Counted from the stretch's first letter, positions 27,101-34,852 are shown. The stretch: 52,431 bases of DNA from JBBDIM01 sp040880405 (GCA_040880405.1 JBBDIM010000010.1:1-52431), one strand, 5' to 3'. Notes: a model not told the origin generated them from the sequence alone. A program made the numbers and translations.

Positions 27101-27806
27101 ATTTCCGGGCCCATCGCTCGCCATAGTGAGGCGACTCCAGCAGCCGGTCGACTAACAGCTCGTACGCTTCCGGGGAGTCGTCTCGCACAAACGCATCGAT
27201 CTCCTCCGGAGTGGGTGGCAGGCCGATCAGATCGAGCGAGACGCGGCGGATGATCGTTTCGCGGTCGGCCGGCGCGTTTGGTGTCAGGCCTTGTTGCAAG
27301 TGTTCCGCCCGTAGGAATCGATCGATCGGATGTTGATTCCAGCGTGGGTCTTCAACCGAGGGTGGTTCGACCGGCTGAGGCGAGAGAAACGACCAATGCT
27401 CCTCATACTTGGCTCCCGCGGCGACCCACTTTTCCAAGGTCTTTTTTTGTGCTTCGGTCAACTGCGAATGGACCGAGGGAGGCGGCATCTGTTCGAACTC
27501 GTCGGTCGAGCGAATCCGGCGGATCAACTCGCTCAACTCGGGGCTGCCTGGGACGATTGCCAGTTCACCCGAATCGGCCTCTTTGAGGGCCGCTTCCCGG
27601 AGATCCAACCGCAGTCCCGATTCCCGCGTCTCCTCGTCCGGGCCGTGGCACTTGAAGCAGGACTGCGACAAGATCGGCCGGACGTCGCGGCTATAGCGGA
27701 TTTCGTCCTGTGCGGTGGGTTCCTCTCCACGGAGCAAACCACGGAACGTGGAAATCGACAACAGCACGAGCAGCGCGGGAAAGATCCGGGAAACAATCAG
27801 CGACAT
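24186..27806 (-). CDS. PSD1-type protein: c-type heme domain with DUF1549 and DUF1553
   Basis: A 1206-residue exported planctomycete protein. A signal-like hydrophobic stretch (SLIVSRIFPALLVLLSIS) is followed by one heme-binding CFKCH at about residue 50, in the setting of a planctomycete cytochrome C domain. DUF1549 follows (PIDRFLRAEHL, RRVSLDLIGLPPTPEEID, YGERWARKWLDLARYADTNG). A central region holds a duplicated sandwich-like module. DUF1553 is at the C-terminus (PLTARVTVNRHWRAFFGEGL, NTPLQSLTLLNDETFVEAA). The function is unproven, but exported redox or carbohydrate-processing roles are usually proposed. The start MSLIVSRIF was chosen over the upstream ATG because it gives a clean signal peptide. 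Confidence 0.92.
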   Translation of the reverse strand: MSLIVSRIFPALLVLLSISTFRGLLRGEEPTAQDEIRYSRDVRPILSQSCFKCHGPDEETRESGLRLDLREAALKEADSGELAIVPGSPELSELIRRIRSTDEFEQMPPPSVHSQLTEAQKKTLEKWVAAGAKYEEHWSFLSPQPVEPPSVEDPRWNQHPIDRFLRAEHLQQGLTPNAPADRETIIRRVSLDLIGLPPTPEEIDAFVRDDSPEAYELLVDRLLESPHYGERWARKWLDLARYADTNGYEKDRPRSIWPYRDWVIDALNADMPFDQFTIEQLAGDMLPEATTSQRTATGFHRNTMLNEEGGIDPLEFRYHAMADRVATTGTAWLGLTLGCAQCHTHKYDPLTHKEYFQFMALLDNADEPDLDLPDDKWESRYQTNLQQAENLLTELPKKWPLPDANWETPKPIQATSTEGTSYEPLEDGSVLFPAPRPAQDEYQLVLEKPEGQITRLRLEALLDDRLPGKGPGHTPHGNFVLSEITIAAEPISGEGETVQVRIAQAEANAEQPDFPVANAFDGNPDTGWAVHVPNEPTNTRKEAIFHFEQPVGFKGGTRFKVSLNQAYGNQHTIGRVRISLGRTEEMQQPSDDRRAEIVDARFREWLTARETERNTWHVVQPTAATSNSPLLQIEEDGTVFASGDTTKQDTYKVTFPAVGGRVTGIRLEALPDDRLPAHGPGMTYYEGRKGDFFLTRFILSHADQPIAMQGATESYAKNQFSQSVSAQLALDGDVQTGWSIAEGQGRRHVAIFPLSEPLELTEPWELTMVFGRHFASSLGKFRVSFTTDEKVAPAVELTEEVENILTIPADQRTESQRTELWYAFLLQAPELDKHAKRIRKLRQAPEVTTTMVLRERPAANPRPTYIRHRGEYTQPKDQVSPDVPSFLPPLPEGQPANRLELARWIVSPENPLTARVTVNRHWRAFFGEGLVRTVDDFGLQGELPSHPELLDWLALEFIERGWSLKQLHKLIVTSQAYRQSSVIDSDKRERDPENHYLARGPRGRLEAELVRDAALKVSGLLSDKLKGPSVFPPQPASITTEGTYGGLQWNVSQGEDRYRRSLYTFSKRTAPYAMFATFDAPSGEACVARRDLSNTPLQSLTLLNDETFVEAAQTMGKTWAEREGDRSELASTLFRRVLGRQPTAEELESIVQFHQAQTERLAAGELSATQLLGEESGEDSPERHAAATWTLLARALMNLDEFITTK

Positions 27807-28058
27807 CGTCGAAATCTCATGCGTTAGGAAAGGCAACGACCGGCTCAACGTGAATCGGCTGGTCGAGGGGAGGGCTTATCTCTAAGCTTAGGAAGTGGGG
27901 CCGGGTATGTGGGGAATTTGAACCTGTCCCCTTCATTATGGCAGATCGGGCGGTTGAATCTACCGTGGAATTCCAGTTAGTGATTTCTATCAATCGATCG
28001 ACCTTGATTTAACGCTCTCGGACAAGGTCCGCGGGGATTGACAGAAAGTAAGGACACC

Positions 28059-29039
28059 ATGAAAGTTGCCATCATCGGGGCGGGGATTTCTGGCTTGATC
28101 GCGGCCCGCGGGTTGGATGAAAAATTTGATGTCACCCTGTTCGATAAGTCGCGTGGGGTGGCCGGACGAATGGCGACTCGGCGGGTGCCGGATCATGAGG
28201 TGCGATTTGATCACGGGGCCCAGTATTTCACGATTCGCGACCCTCAGTGCGCAGCCCTGCTAAAGCAGTGGCTCGATCAGGGTGTCGTCGCCCGCTGGGA
28301 AGGGCAAATCACGGCACTCGGCCCAGGAGCCAAGCCGCGGGAAGAAAATCCGGAGCGTTACGTCGGTGTGCCCGGCATGAACGCGTTGGGCAAGTTTCTG
28401 GCCGAGGGGTTAAATGTCCACCTGGAGACGACAATTCAGTCCGCCACGAAAAACGAGTTCGATCAGTGGCTTTTGTCGGATCAGGAAAGTCGCCAGTATG
28501 GTCCGTTCGACCTGCTGATTTGCACCGCCCCTCCGGAGCAAACCGCAAAGATCCTCGGCGACGCCAATCCTTGGACTGCCAAGCTAAATCAAGTCACGAT
28601 GAACCCCTGCTGGGCCACCATGCTGTTGTTTCAGTCGCGACTGGAGGTCCCGCTCGATGGGGCCTTTGTGCAGGGTAGCCCGCTCGCCTGGATCTCCCGC
28701 GAAAGTAGCAAGCCGCGCCGCGACGCCAGCCGGGACGGTTGGGTGTTGCACGCTTCGCAGGAGTGGTCCGTCGCTCATTTGGAAGAGGAGCCGGAATCGA
28801 TCACGCCGAAATTGCAGGCGGCACTCGCGGAAGTTCTGGAAACCGACCTGCCGGAAGTGGTGTACGCGGCCAGTCATCGTTGGCGGTATTCGATTCCGGC
28901 GAATCCCTTGGAGGAGACTTACCTCTGGGATCCCGAAACCAAGCTCGGTGTGTGTGGTGATTGGTGTGGCGGACCCCGCGTAGAAGGGGCAATATTGAGC
29001 GGGCTCGGTTTAGGAAAATTCCTCTTGGAAGAATCATAG
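28059..29039 (+). CDS. NAD(P)/FAD-dependent oxidoreductase, renalase-like
   Basis: A 326-residue flavoprotein of the amine-oxidase/renalase-like group (COG3380 type). The dinucleotide-binding motif IIGAGISGLIAARGL starts at residue 5, followed by the acidic residue in VTLFDKSRGVAGRMATRR. The second FAD motif is near the C-terminus (LGVCGDWCGGPRVEGAILSG). The substrate is unknown; relatives oxidise reduced nicotinamide isomers or amines. AAGGA is well placed before the ATG at 28059. It is divergent from the PSD1 gene across 250 bases and is cytosolic by the lack of a signal. Confidence 0.88.
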   Translation: MKVAIIGAGISGLIAARGLDEKFDVTLFDKSRGVAGRMATRRVPDHEVRFDHGAQYFTIRDPQCAALLKQWLDQGVVARWEGQITALGPGAKPREENPERYVGVPGMNALGKFLAEGLNVHLETTIQSATKNEFDQWLLSDQESRQYGPFDLLICTAPPEQTAKILGDANPWTAKLNQVTMNPCWATMLLFQSRLEVPLDGAFVQGSPLAWISRESSKPRRDASRDGWVLHASQEWSVAHLEEEPESITPKLQAALAEVLETDLPEVVYAASHRWRYSIPANPLEETYLWDPETKLGVCGDWCGGPRVEGAILSGLGLGKFLLEES

Positions 29040-29478
29040 GCCAAGCTAGAATGAGGCTAACGTAACGGTTTCCGTTGCCGGTTAATCCAAACTCGAGGGA
29101 GCCTATGCCCTGTACGTGGATTTTTTGGCCTCGTTACCTGCAGAAACTCGCCCAGGCGGCTGCGGGTGCTTCCCCTCTCGACGAATCCCCTCGGGCCGCA
29201 TGGCATGGCCCGCCGGTTACCGCTTCTCATCGTCACCGACCTTCTCCCCACGCGCGGCGAAATTCGGTTCGCCCGCATCATTACCAACGGAACTACGGTC
29301 CGGTGGGCAATCAAAGAGTAGATCGGCGGTGCCCCGCCAATTAACCTAAGAGGATAGCGGAACGTCCTTCGGTACGCCCGCTGGCAGATTCCGCGCGCAA
29401 GTAGGTGTCGCGCGGATTCCACCTTACCGCCAAACGATTTCCACGGCCGCAAGGTCCGCCGTGGGGAAGGAACCAGTC
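29040..29478. other. gap between the flavoprotein and ppk2 genes
   Basis: About 440 bases with one weak ORF (listed separately). There is a GC-rich inverted repeat, CCGCGCG (29391-29397) with CGCGCGG (29409-29415), lying 64 bases before the ppk2 start. It may be part of the ppk2 leader. I see no terminator and no repeat of the families found elsewhere. Confidence 0.35.
29105..29344 (+). CDS. possible small basic protein
   Basis: A 79-codon ORF preceded by a good Shine-Dalgarno, GAGGGAG, four to six bases before the ATG. The product begins MPCTWIFWPRYLQKLAQAAAG and ends in a His/Arg/Pro-rich tail. The first 20 residues could be an amphipathic helix; the rest looks like chance translation of GC-rich DNA. 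No homology is recognised. It may be real, a leader peptide, or nothing. Confidence 0.25.
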   Translation: MPCTWIFWPRYLQKLAQAAAGASPLDESPRAAWHGPPVTASHRHRPSPHARRNSVRPHHYQRNYGPVGNQRVDRRCPAN

Positions 29479-30324
29479 ATGGGCGATTCACCACGCGTCA
29501 GCGAAGACCAATCCCCGGCCCATATCGATGCGCCGCGGGCCGATGTGAAGCGGCTCAAGAAAAAGAAGTACGAGAAACTGCTCAAACCGCTGCAAGTGGA
29601 GCTGGTCAAGGCCCAGCAGTGGATCCAGCACACCGGCACGCGGATGGTGGTGCTATTCGAAGGGCGCGACGGCGCGGGCAAAGGGAGCACCATCAAACGC
29701 GTCGCGGAAAGGCTCAATCCCCGCAGTTGTCGCATCGTTGCGCTGCCCAAACCGTCCGATGTCGAGCAGAGCCAGTGGTACTTCCAGCGCTACGTGAATC
29801 ATTTGCCATCGGCCGGCGAGATCGTGCTCTTCGACCGCAGTTGGTACAACCGCGCCGGGGTCGAACGCGTCATGGATTTCTGCACCGATGAGCAGTACCG
29901 AGAGTTCATGCGAAGTGTCCCGGAGTTCGAGCGGATGCTCATTCGCAGCGGCATCCGTCTGGTCAAATATTGGTTCGCCGTGAGCTACGAGGAACAGGGC
30001 CGACGTTTTGAGAAACGTTTGAACCAGCCCGACAAGCGATGGAAGTTCAGCTCGCTGGATATCGAGGCTCGTCGCCGGTGGTACGACTTTTCCCGCGCGC
30101 GGGACGAAATGCTGGCGGTGACCGATACGATCGAGTCTCCCTGGCACATCATCCGCTCGGACGACAAACGCAGGGCCCACCTCAACTGCATCTCGCATTT
30201 GCTCAGCCTCAAGTTCTACGAGTCGCTCCCGGTGGAAAAAATCAAGCTGCCCAAGCGTGACGAATCGAATCCCTACGTCAACTCGATGCAGGGGATTCGG
30301 AACTTCGTGCCGGAGGTTTATTAG
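29479..30324 (+). CDS. ppk2: polyphosphate kinase 2
   Basis: A 281-residue cytosolic PPK2-family kinase that transfers phosphate between polyphosphate and nucleotides. The Walker A loop is GRDGAGKGSTIKR at about residue 62, the Walker B/catalytic region is VLFDRSWYNRAGVERVMDF, and the lid contains FEKRLNQPDKRWKFSSLDIEAR. The C-terminal phrase NPYVNSMQGIRNFVPEVY is family-typical. The layout is that of the single-domain type usually assigned to ADP or GDP phosphorylation (class I). The start at 29479 was chosen because AAGGA sits seven bases before it; an in-frame GTG 18 bases upstream is less likely. The next gene starts 46 bases after the stop. Confidence 0.93.
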   Translation: MGDSPRVSEDQSPAHIDAPRADVKRLKKKKYEKLLKPLQVELVKAQQWIQHTGTRMVVLFEGRDGAGKGSTIKRVAERLNPRSCRIVALPKPSDVEQSQWYFQRYVNHLPSAGEIVLFDRSWYNRAGVERVMDFCTDEQYREFMRSVPEFERMLIRSGIRLVKYWFAVSYEEQGRRFEKRLNQPDKRWKFSSLDIEARRRWYDFSRARDEMLAVTDTIESPWHIIRSDDKRRAHLNCISHLLSLKFYESLPVEKIKLPKRDESNPYVNSMQGIRNFVPEVY

Positions 30325-30370
30325 CACGCTTCACCCCAATCTGTTTTCCCTAGCCCCGGGAATTGGTCTC

Positions 30371-31888
30371 ATGCGTTTTGCCTTACTGTCTGCTTGGCTG
30401 TTGGTGTTTTCAGCCGAAAGTTTCGCCACGGCGGAACAGCCTCGCCTGTTTCAATTGGAAATTGTCGATTCCGAGACCGGCCGGGGTGTTCCGCTGGTTC
30501 AATTGACCACCACCCATCACCAGATGCTCGTGACGGACTCGGCCGGCAAGGTGGCGATCCGTGATCCGGAGATGATGGGCCAAGAGATTCACTTCCAGAT
30601 CAAGAGCCACGGCTACGAGTTTCCCGCCGATGGATTCGGGTACCGCGGCAAGACCGTTCGCATTGAGCCAGGTGGTAAAGCGAAGATTGAGATCGACCGC
30701 ATCAACATCGCCGAGCGACTCTACCGCGTGACCGGGGCCGGGATTTACTCGGATAGCGTCGCCCTGGGGCATACGCCGCCCCTAGTAAAGCCGCTGAATA
30801 ACGCCCTAATCACCGGGTGCGACAGCGTGCTGATGGCCCCCTACCGCGGCAAGCTGTATTGGTTTTGGGGCGATACCAGCCGCTGGAAATATCCGCTGGG
30901 GAATTTCCAGGTGACCGGTGCGACCTCGGAATTGCCGGAGAGCGGCGGACTCAACCCCGATCAAGGCATCGACTTTACCTACTTCCAGAATGAAGAGGGT
31001 TTTGTCAAATCGATGGCCGAAATGCCAGGCGACGGCCCGACCTGGGCTTGGGGGCTGATCAGCCTAACCGACGACGACGGCCAAGAACATCTAATCGCCG
31101 GGTACGAAAAAGTCCGCGGGCTGGAGACTCACCGGCGGGGCCTGATCCGGTTCGACGACGACCAACAGGCCTTCACCTTGGTCAAGGAGCTCGACAAGGA
31201 TATTCCCCTCTACCTACAAGGACATCCCCTCCGGCACACCAACGGAGACATCGATTACTTTTACTTTGGCGACCCCTATCCGGTGATGCGGGTCGAAGCC
31301 AAGGTCGAGGCGATTCTCGACCCGGCCCGGTACCAGGGTTTCACCTGTCTTAAGCCAGGAAATCGCCGCAGCCAAGCGGAAGTCGACCGGGACGCCGAAG
31401 GGAACGTTGTCTGGGGCTGGAAACAAGATACCGCGGCGATCGACAGCAAGCTCCAGGACGAACTTTTCAAGCAGGGGAAGCTCAAACCGGAAGAAAGTTG
31501 GATTCAACTGACCGACATCGAAAGTGGCGACCAAGTGACCGCCCACCGCGGCTCGGTCGCTTGGAACGAGTATCGCCAGCGGTGGATTTTGATCACCACA
31601 CAGATCGGCGGGAGGTCGATGCTGGGTGAGGTGTGGTATGCCGAGGCAGAGGCCCCAGAGGGACCTTGGAAGTCGGCTCGACGCATCGTGACGCACGACG
31701 ACTACTCGTTCTACAACCCGAAGCAGCACCCTCAATTTGCCCCACAGGATGGCAAATTGCTTTACTTCGAAGGGACCTACACCCACACCTTTTCCGGCAA
31801 CCCAGTCCCCACCCCCAAGTACGACTACAACCAGATGATGTACCGATTGAACCTGGAAGACCCACGTTTGCGGGTGGTGCGAAATTAG
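30371..31888 (+). CDS. secreted protein, beta-propeller-like, unrecognised family
   Basis: A 505-residue exported protein. Residues 1-20 form a Sec signal (LLSAWLLVFSAESFATA). The next 90 residues resemble a carboxypeptidase-regulatory or Ig-like beta domain (VDSETGRGVPLVQL, DSAGKVAIRDPE). The rest alternates Trp- and Asp-rich strands (GKLYWFWGDTS, GDGPTWAWGLISL, YFYFGDPYPVM, GSVAWNEYRQRWI, KLLYFEGTYTHTF), which suggests a propeller fold of the glycosidase type (GH43/DUF4185-like). I cannot identify catalytic residues with confidence. It follows ppk2 on the same strand after 46 bases, but the two need not be related in function. Confidence 0.7.
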   Translation: MRFALLSAWLLVFSAESFATAEQPRLFQLEIVDSETGRGVPLVQLTTTHHQMLVTDSAGKVAIRDPEMMGQEIHFQIKSHGYEFPADGFGYRGKTVRIEPGGKAKIEIDRINIAERLYRVTGAGIYSDSVALGHTPPLVKPLNNALITGCDSVLMAPYRGKLYWFWGDTSRWKYPLGNFQVTGATSELPESGGLNPDQGIDFTYFQNEEGFVKSMAEMPGDGPTWAWGLISLTDDDGQEHLIAGYEKVRGLETHRRGLIRFDDDQQAFTLVKELDKDIPLYLQGHPLRHTNGDIDYFYFGDPYPVMRVEAKVEAILDPARYQGFTCLKPGNRRSQAEVDRDAEGNVVWGWKQDTAAIDSKLQDELFKQGKLKPEESWIQLTDIESGDQVTAHRGSVAWNEYRQRWILITTQIGGRSMLGEVWYAEAEAPEGPWKSARRIVTHDDYSFYNPKQHPQFAPQDGKLLYFEGTYTHTFSGNPVPTPKYDYNQMMYRLNLEDPRLRVVRN

Positions 31889-31983
31889 GGGGTTGCGACC
31901 GAGGCCCAAGAATCGAGAAAAACACACTTCAAAAGCGGTTGCCAGATTCATGCTCTTGAGTCGGTCAGGAATCCGGCCCCGCT

Positions 31984-32235
31984 TTACCCTGTCGCTCTGC
32001 CGGATTCGTGACGCCGGGTATGCAGGAGTTCGCCCCGGCTAACAGGACGAACATCCTTGGCATCCAAAGTCATCAAAGCGATGGTGCTTCCATCTCCGTC
32101 AACGACTTCAATTTCGTATGCGGCACCTTCCTGGTAGACATGCACGATGGCACCTACGTCGCCTGCGAAAAGTCCTTTCTCGGGAACGTCACGATTAAGT
32201 ACGACGATCGAATGTTCAGCGAGCATTGGCTTCAT
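31984..32235 (-). CDS. DUF4926 domain protein
   Basis: An 83-residue protein of the DUF4926 family. It contains EHSIVVLNRDVPEKGLFAGD, then VGAIVHVYQEGAAYEIEVVD and ALMTLDAKDVRPV, a small SH3-like beta barrel. I recall these proteins being encoded directly after DUF6883 genes in toxin-antitoxin-like pairs. Its ATG overlaps the stop of a DUF6883-like reading frame as ATGA, the form typical of coupled gene pairs. A second in-frame Met is three codons inside. The function is unknown, and the partner is reduced to a remnant here. Confidence 0.8.
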   Translation of the reverse strand: MKPMLAEHSIVVLNRDVPEKGLFAGDVGAIVHVYQEGAAYEIEVVDGDGSTIALMTLDAKDVRPVSRGELLHTRRHESGRATG

Positions 32236-32321
32236 CCCGGGTATGCGGTTACGAGTCTCGGCGGAGAACCATTTTCTACGATCCAGACGGAAACAACGAT
32301 GGTCCCAATTCGGAACGTTAC
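32232..32321 (-). pseudogene. C-terminal remnant of a DUF6883-like protein
   Basis: Directly after the TAA of the metallopeptidase gene, and in the same frame, 29 codons lead to a TGA that overlaps the DUF4926 start. They encode TIVVSVWIVENGSPPRLVTAYPG-type sequence; the core VWIVENGSPPRLVTAYPG matches the C-terminal pattern of DUF6883 proteins as I remember it. There is no start codon or RBS and the rest of the domain is missing. In another frame just upstream a short stretch, EVAAGPIAVS, might be further decayed sequence. I infer a deletion or fusion that removed most of the DUF6883 gene. Confidence 0.5.
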
Positions 32322-32978
32322 TTACGGCGATTGGACCGGCAGCAACTTCGGCCGAGGGATTTTCACCCCATGAATCGGCCCTACCTTCTGGGCCAGTTGG
32401 CCGCAGTCATACTCCAGGAATCGATACAAATCCGGGTTCGGCTGGGTCAGCAGATACTGGTTAACCAGCACCGCCATATGGGCGTCGTACTCTTTTTGCG
32501 AGGAAGAATGGGCATAGCAGCGGCCTGGGTGGCGGCGGATGTCGCCATTGAACTTCGGGCTGATATGCCACAGCTCGTGGAAGATGGTGACCATCTTCTC
32601 CTGGAAATCGGTACTCATGAACCGGGGCAAGTAGAAGCTGAGGATGTACAGCATCTCGCGGCCCCGTTCGTCGTACAGCCGCTGCACGGTATATTGCTTG
32701 CCGCGACGCCGCGTTGTTTGGCTGCCGTTCTCGAACCGCATCGGGGTGAGCGTGGCGTGGACGCCGTAGTGCGTGGCGACCCTTGTCTGCACCACCGCGA
32801 TCGCCACTTGGGGCAAGTCGATATGACGCAGTTCCGGCACCTTGCTGATCATGTCTTGCACCAGCCGGCGCATCGCCCAGGTGAAGTCGAAGCCTTTCAG
32901 TCCGGAAGGCCCTAGTAGTGGGATGCCTCGGGTTTTACCCCGTTGGCGGCTGACTGGATTGGTGGCACGCGTCGCCAT
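32322..32978 (-). CDS. putative metallopeptidase (HExxH)
   Basis: A 218-residue protein with the zinc-peptidase motif FHELWHI (HExxH) at about residue 137, in a helix following a beta strand (EMLYILSFYLPRF). Conserved-looking charged stretches follow (PGRCYAHSSSQKEYDAHMAVLV), which could supply the third ligand. No signal peptide or membrane segment is seen, so it is probably cytosolic. The N-terminus is basic. I chose the ATG at 32978 over 32999 because the latter abuts the terminator hairpin of rplQ. It ends PRPKLLPVQSP, directly before a DUF6883-like remnant. The substrate is unknown. Confidence 0.65.
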   Translation of the reverse strand: MATRATNPVSRQRGKTRGIPLLGPSGLKGFDFTWAMRRLVQDMISKVPELRHIDLPQVAIAVVQTRVATHYGVHATLTPMRFENGSQTTRRRGKQYTVQRLYDERGREMLYILSFYLPRFMSTDFQEKMVTIFHELWHISPKFNGDIRRHPGRCYAHSSSQKEYDAHMAVLVNQYLLTQPNPDLYRFLEYDCGQLAQKVGPIHGVKIPRPKLLPVQSP

Positions 32979-32999
32979 GCGTTTATCCGCTCTGTCCAT

Positions 33000-33039
33000 G
33001 AAAAAAGTCGCTATCCTGGCTTACCAGTATAGCGACTTT
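33000..33039 (-). terminator. rho-independent terminator of the ribosomal cluster
   Basis: Inverted repeat AAAAGTCGCTAT / ATAGCGACTTTT with a 14-base loop, and on the minus strand a U-rich tail. It lies 44 bases beyond the rplQ stop and marks the end of the S10-spc-alpha cluster. Confidence 0.85.
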
Positions 33040-33082
33040 TGTGATCTCGCACGAAGTCCGGATTAGGTCAAAACCGAAGCGA

Positions 33083-33784
33083 CTAATCCTGCTTCTCTTC
33101 GCCACCTTCGGACGACTCCGCGGAGGCTTCAGGCTCTGCGGGTGCGGCGGGCTCCGGAGTAGCGGCGGGTGCATCATCTTCGAACGACGGACGTTCGCTC
33201 TCAGCTCGCACACGATCCCGATCGTTGCCGACCAGTTCCAGGACCGCACGCGTCCCGGCATCACCCAAGCGGGGCGTGGCCAAACGCATGATCCGAGTAT
33301 AACCGCCATCCCGATCCATGTACCGACGAGCGACATCGTCAAACAGGATCTCGACCGCCTTCTGGTTACCGAGCATCGCAACCGCGCGACGACGAGCGGC
33401 CAGCGCCGGAGCCATCGCTTCGTTCCATTTGTTCCAATCGTCGCTCTGCCGCCATTGACGGTAAGCGTCGGTGTCACGGTCGGCCGAAGTGCCGAATTGT
33501 TTCGCCTCGTCCAGGCTCTTCTGAGCTTTCTTGGCGACCGTGATGCACTTCTCGACGTAGGGCCGAAGCTCTTTCGCCTTGGAAATGGTGGTCACGATCC
33601 GACCCTTCACCTTTGGCTCGTTCCGGCCGGTGGAGGGAGTCGAGCCTTCGAGGTACTCGTAACCCGATTCATCGACGTCGGCTTGACGCTCGGTCAACAA
33701 CAAACTGCTGGCCATGTTCCGGAGCAAAGCTCGGCGGTGGCTGGCACTGCGACCTAGGCGTCGTCCCTTTTTACGGTGTCTCAT
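33083..33784 (-). CDS. rplQ: 50S ribosomal protein L17, extended
   Basis: Large-subunit protein near the peptide exit tunnel. It begins MRHRKKGRRLGRSASHRRAL and contains NMASSLLLTER and YTRIMRLATPRLGDAG, all typical. At 233 residues it is nearly twice the usual 115-130. There is an extra 25-residue stretch after residue 33 (DESGYEYLEGSTPS), a second insert of about 40 residues around residue 80 (DAYRQWRQSDDWNKW), and an acidic, Ala/Pro-rich tail of about 40 residues. It follows rpoA after 75 bases and is the last gene of the cluster. Confidence 0.95.
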   Translation of the reverse strand: MRHRKKGRRLGRSASHRRALLRNMASSLLLTERQADVDESGYEYLEGSTPSTGRNEPKVKGRIVTTISKAKELRPYVEKCITVAKKAQKSLDEAKQFGTSADRDTDAYRQWRQSDDWNKWNEAMAPALAARRRAVAMLGNQKAVEILFDDVARRYMDRDGGYTRIMRLATPRLGDAGTRAVLELVGNDRDRVRAESERPSFEDDAPAATPEPAAPAEPEASAESSEGGEEKQD

Positions 33785-33859
33785 CGCTTTGTTACTTCTT
33801 TAACTGGGTCGGTTTCGGCTTGCCGCCGCACCCGGGATCTCAAAGGTATGGGCAATGGC

Positions 33860-34852
33860 CTACCGCATCTGAGTGGGCGAGGGAACTCGCATACCCAAGT
33901 GCAAGCCGTACTCTTTCAATTTCTCACGCACTTCAGTCAACGTGGTCTCGCCAAAGTTGCGAACTTCCATCAGTTGATCTTCGTTCCGTCGAACCAAATC
34001 GCGGACCGTATTGATGTTTTCCGATTCCAAACAGTTGCCGGCTCGGACGCTGAGGTGCAACTCCGCGAGGCTCATGTTCAACTTCGATTCCAAAACCGGG
34101 TCCAACCCGCTGGGGGTCGAGCGACTTGGCATGTTAATCGTCGAACCCAACTCGTTGTACTGCACAAACGGGTTGAGGTGCTTGCGGAGGATCTTGGCCG
34201 CTTCGACCAGCGACATCTCCGGGTGAATCGAACCATCGGTCCAAATCTCCAGCACCAGCCGGTCATAGTTGGTCTTCTGACCAACGCGCGTCTCTTCGAC
34301 CGTGTAGCGGACACGCGTGATGGGGCTGAAGACCGCATCGACCGGAATGATTCCAATCTCGTGCTCGGTGTCGCTGTGCTCCGTCGAGGGGACATAGCCG
34401 CGACCCGACTCCACTACCATCTCCATCATGAAGGGGATTTCCCCGGTCACGGTGCAGATGTGTAGGTCCTGGTTGATGATTTCGACGTCCGAATCGCATT
34501 GGATGTCGGCGGCGGTCACCTCGCAGGGGCCTTGCTTCTCGATGGTGATGACCTTGGTCATCTCCGAATGTTTTTTGACGACGACCGACTTGATGTTGAG
34601 CACCACATCGGTCATGTCCTCGACCACGCCCGGGATCGAGGTGAACTCATGCTGAGCACCACGAACCTTGATCTGCGTGATGGCGCTGCCCATCAGACTG
34701 GAAAGCAGCACGCGACGCAGTCCATTTCCGATGGTCGATCCGTAGCCGCGCTCGAACGGTTCGGCGATGAACTTGCCGTAGTGGCCCGAGAGCGATTGGG
34801 TATCGCAGGTCACGACACTCGGAAGTTCCAAACCTCGCCAGCGAATATGCAT
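33860..34852 (-). CDS. rpoA: DNA-directed RNA polymerase alpha subunit
   Basis: A 330-residue alpha subunit that nucleates RNA polymerase assembly. The N-terminal dimerisation domain holds RGYGSTIGNGLRRVLLSSL and AITQIKVRGAQHEFTSIPGV. The C-terminal helix-hairpin-helix domain holds LHLSVRAGNCLESENINTVRDLV and ENIN-type contacts for UP elements, ending FGETTLTEVREKLKEYGL. The length is normal. The ATG before HIRWRGLELP was chosen; the 22 residues upstream are not family-like. It lies between rpsK and rplQ with no rpsD, which commonly precedes it in other bacteria. Confidence 0.97.
   Translation of the reverse strand: MHIRWRGLELPSVVTCDTQSLSGHYGKFIAEPFERGYGSTIGNGLRRVLLSSLMGSAITQIKVRGAQHEFTSIPGVVEDMTDVVLNIKSVVVKKHSEMTKVITIEKQGPCEVTAADIQCDSDVEIINQDLHICTVTGEIPFMMEMVVESGRGYVPSTEHSDTEHEIGIIPVDAVFSPITRVRYTVEETRVGQKTNYDRLVLEIWTDGSIHPEMSLVEAAKILRKHLNPFVQYNELGSTINMPSRSTPSGLDPVLESKLNMSLAELHLSVRAGNCLESENINTVRDLVRRNEDQLMEVRNFGETTLTEVREKLKEYGLHLGMRVPSPTQMR

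Noticed and set aside
29461..29478. GTG start for ppk2 six codons upstream
   Set aside because: The ATG at 29479 has a much better placed AAGGA, which lies inside the proposed extension.
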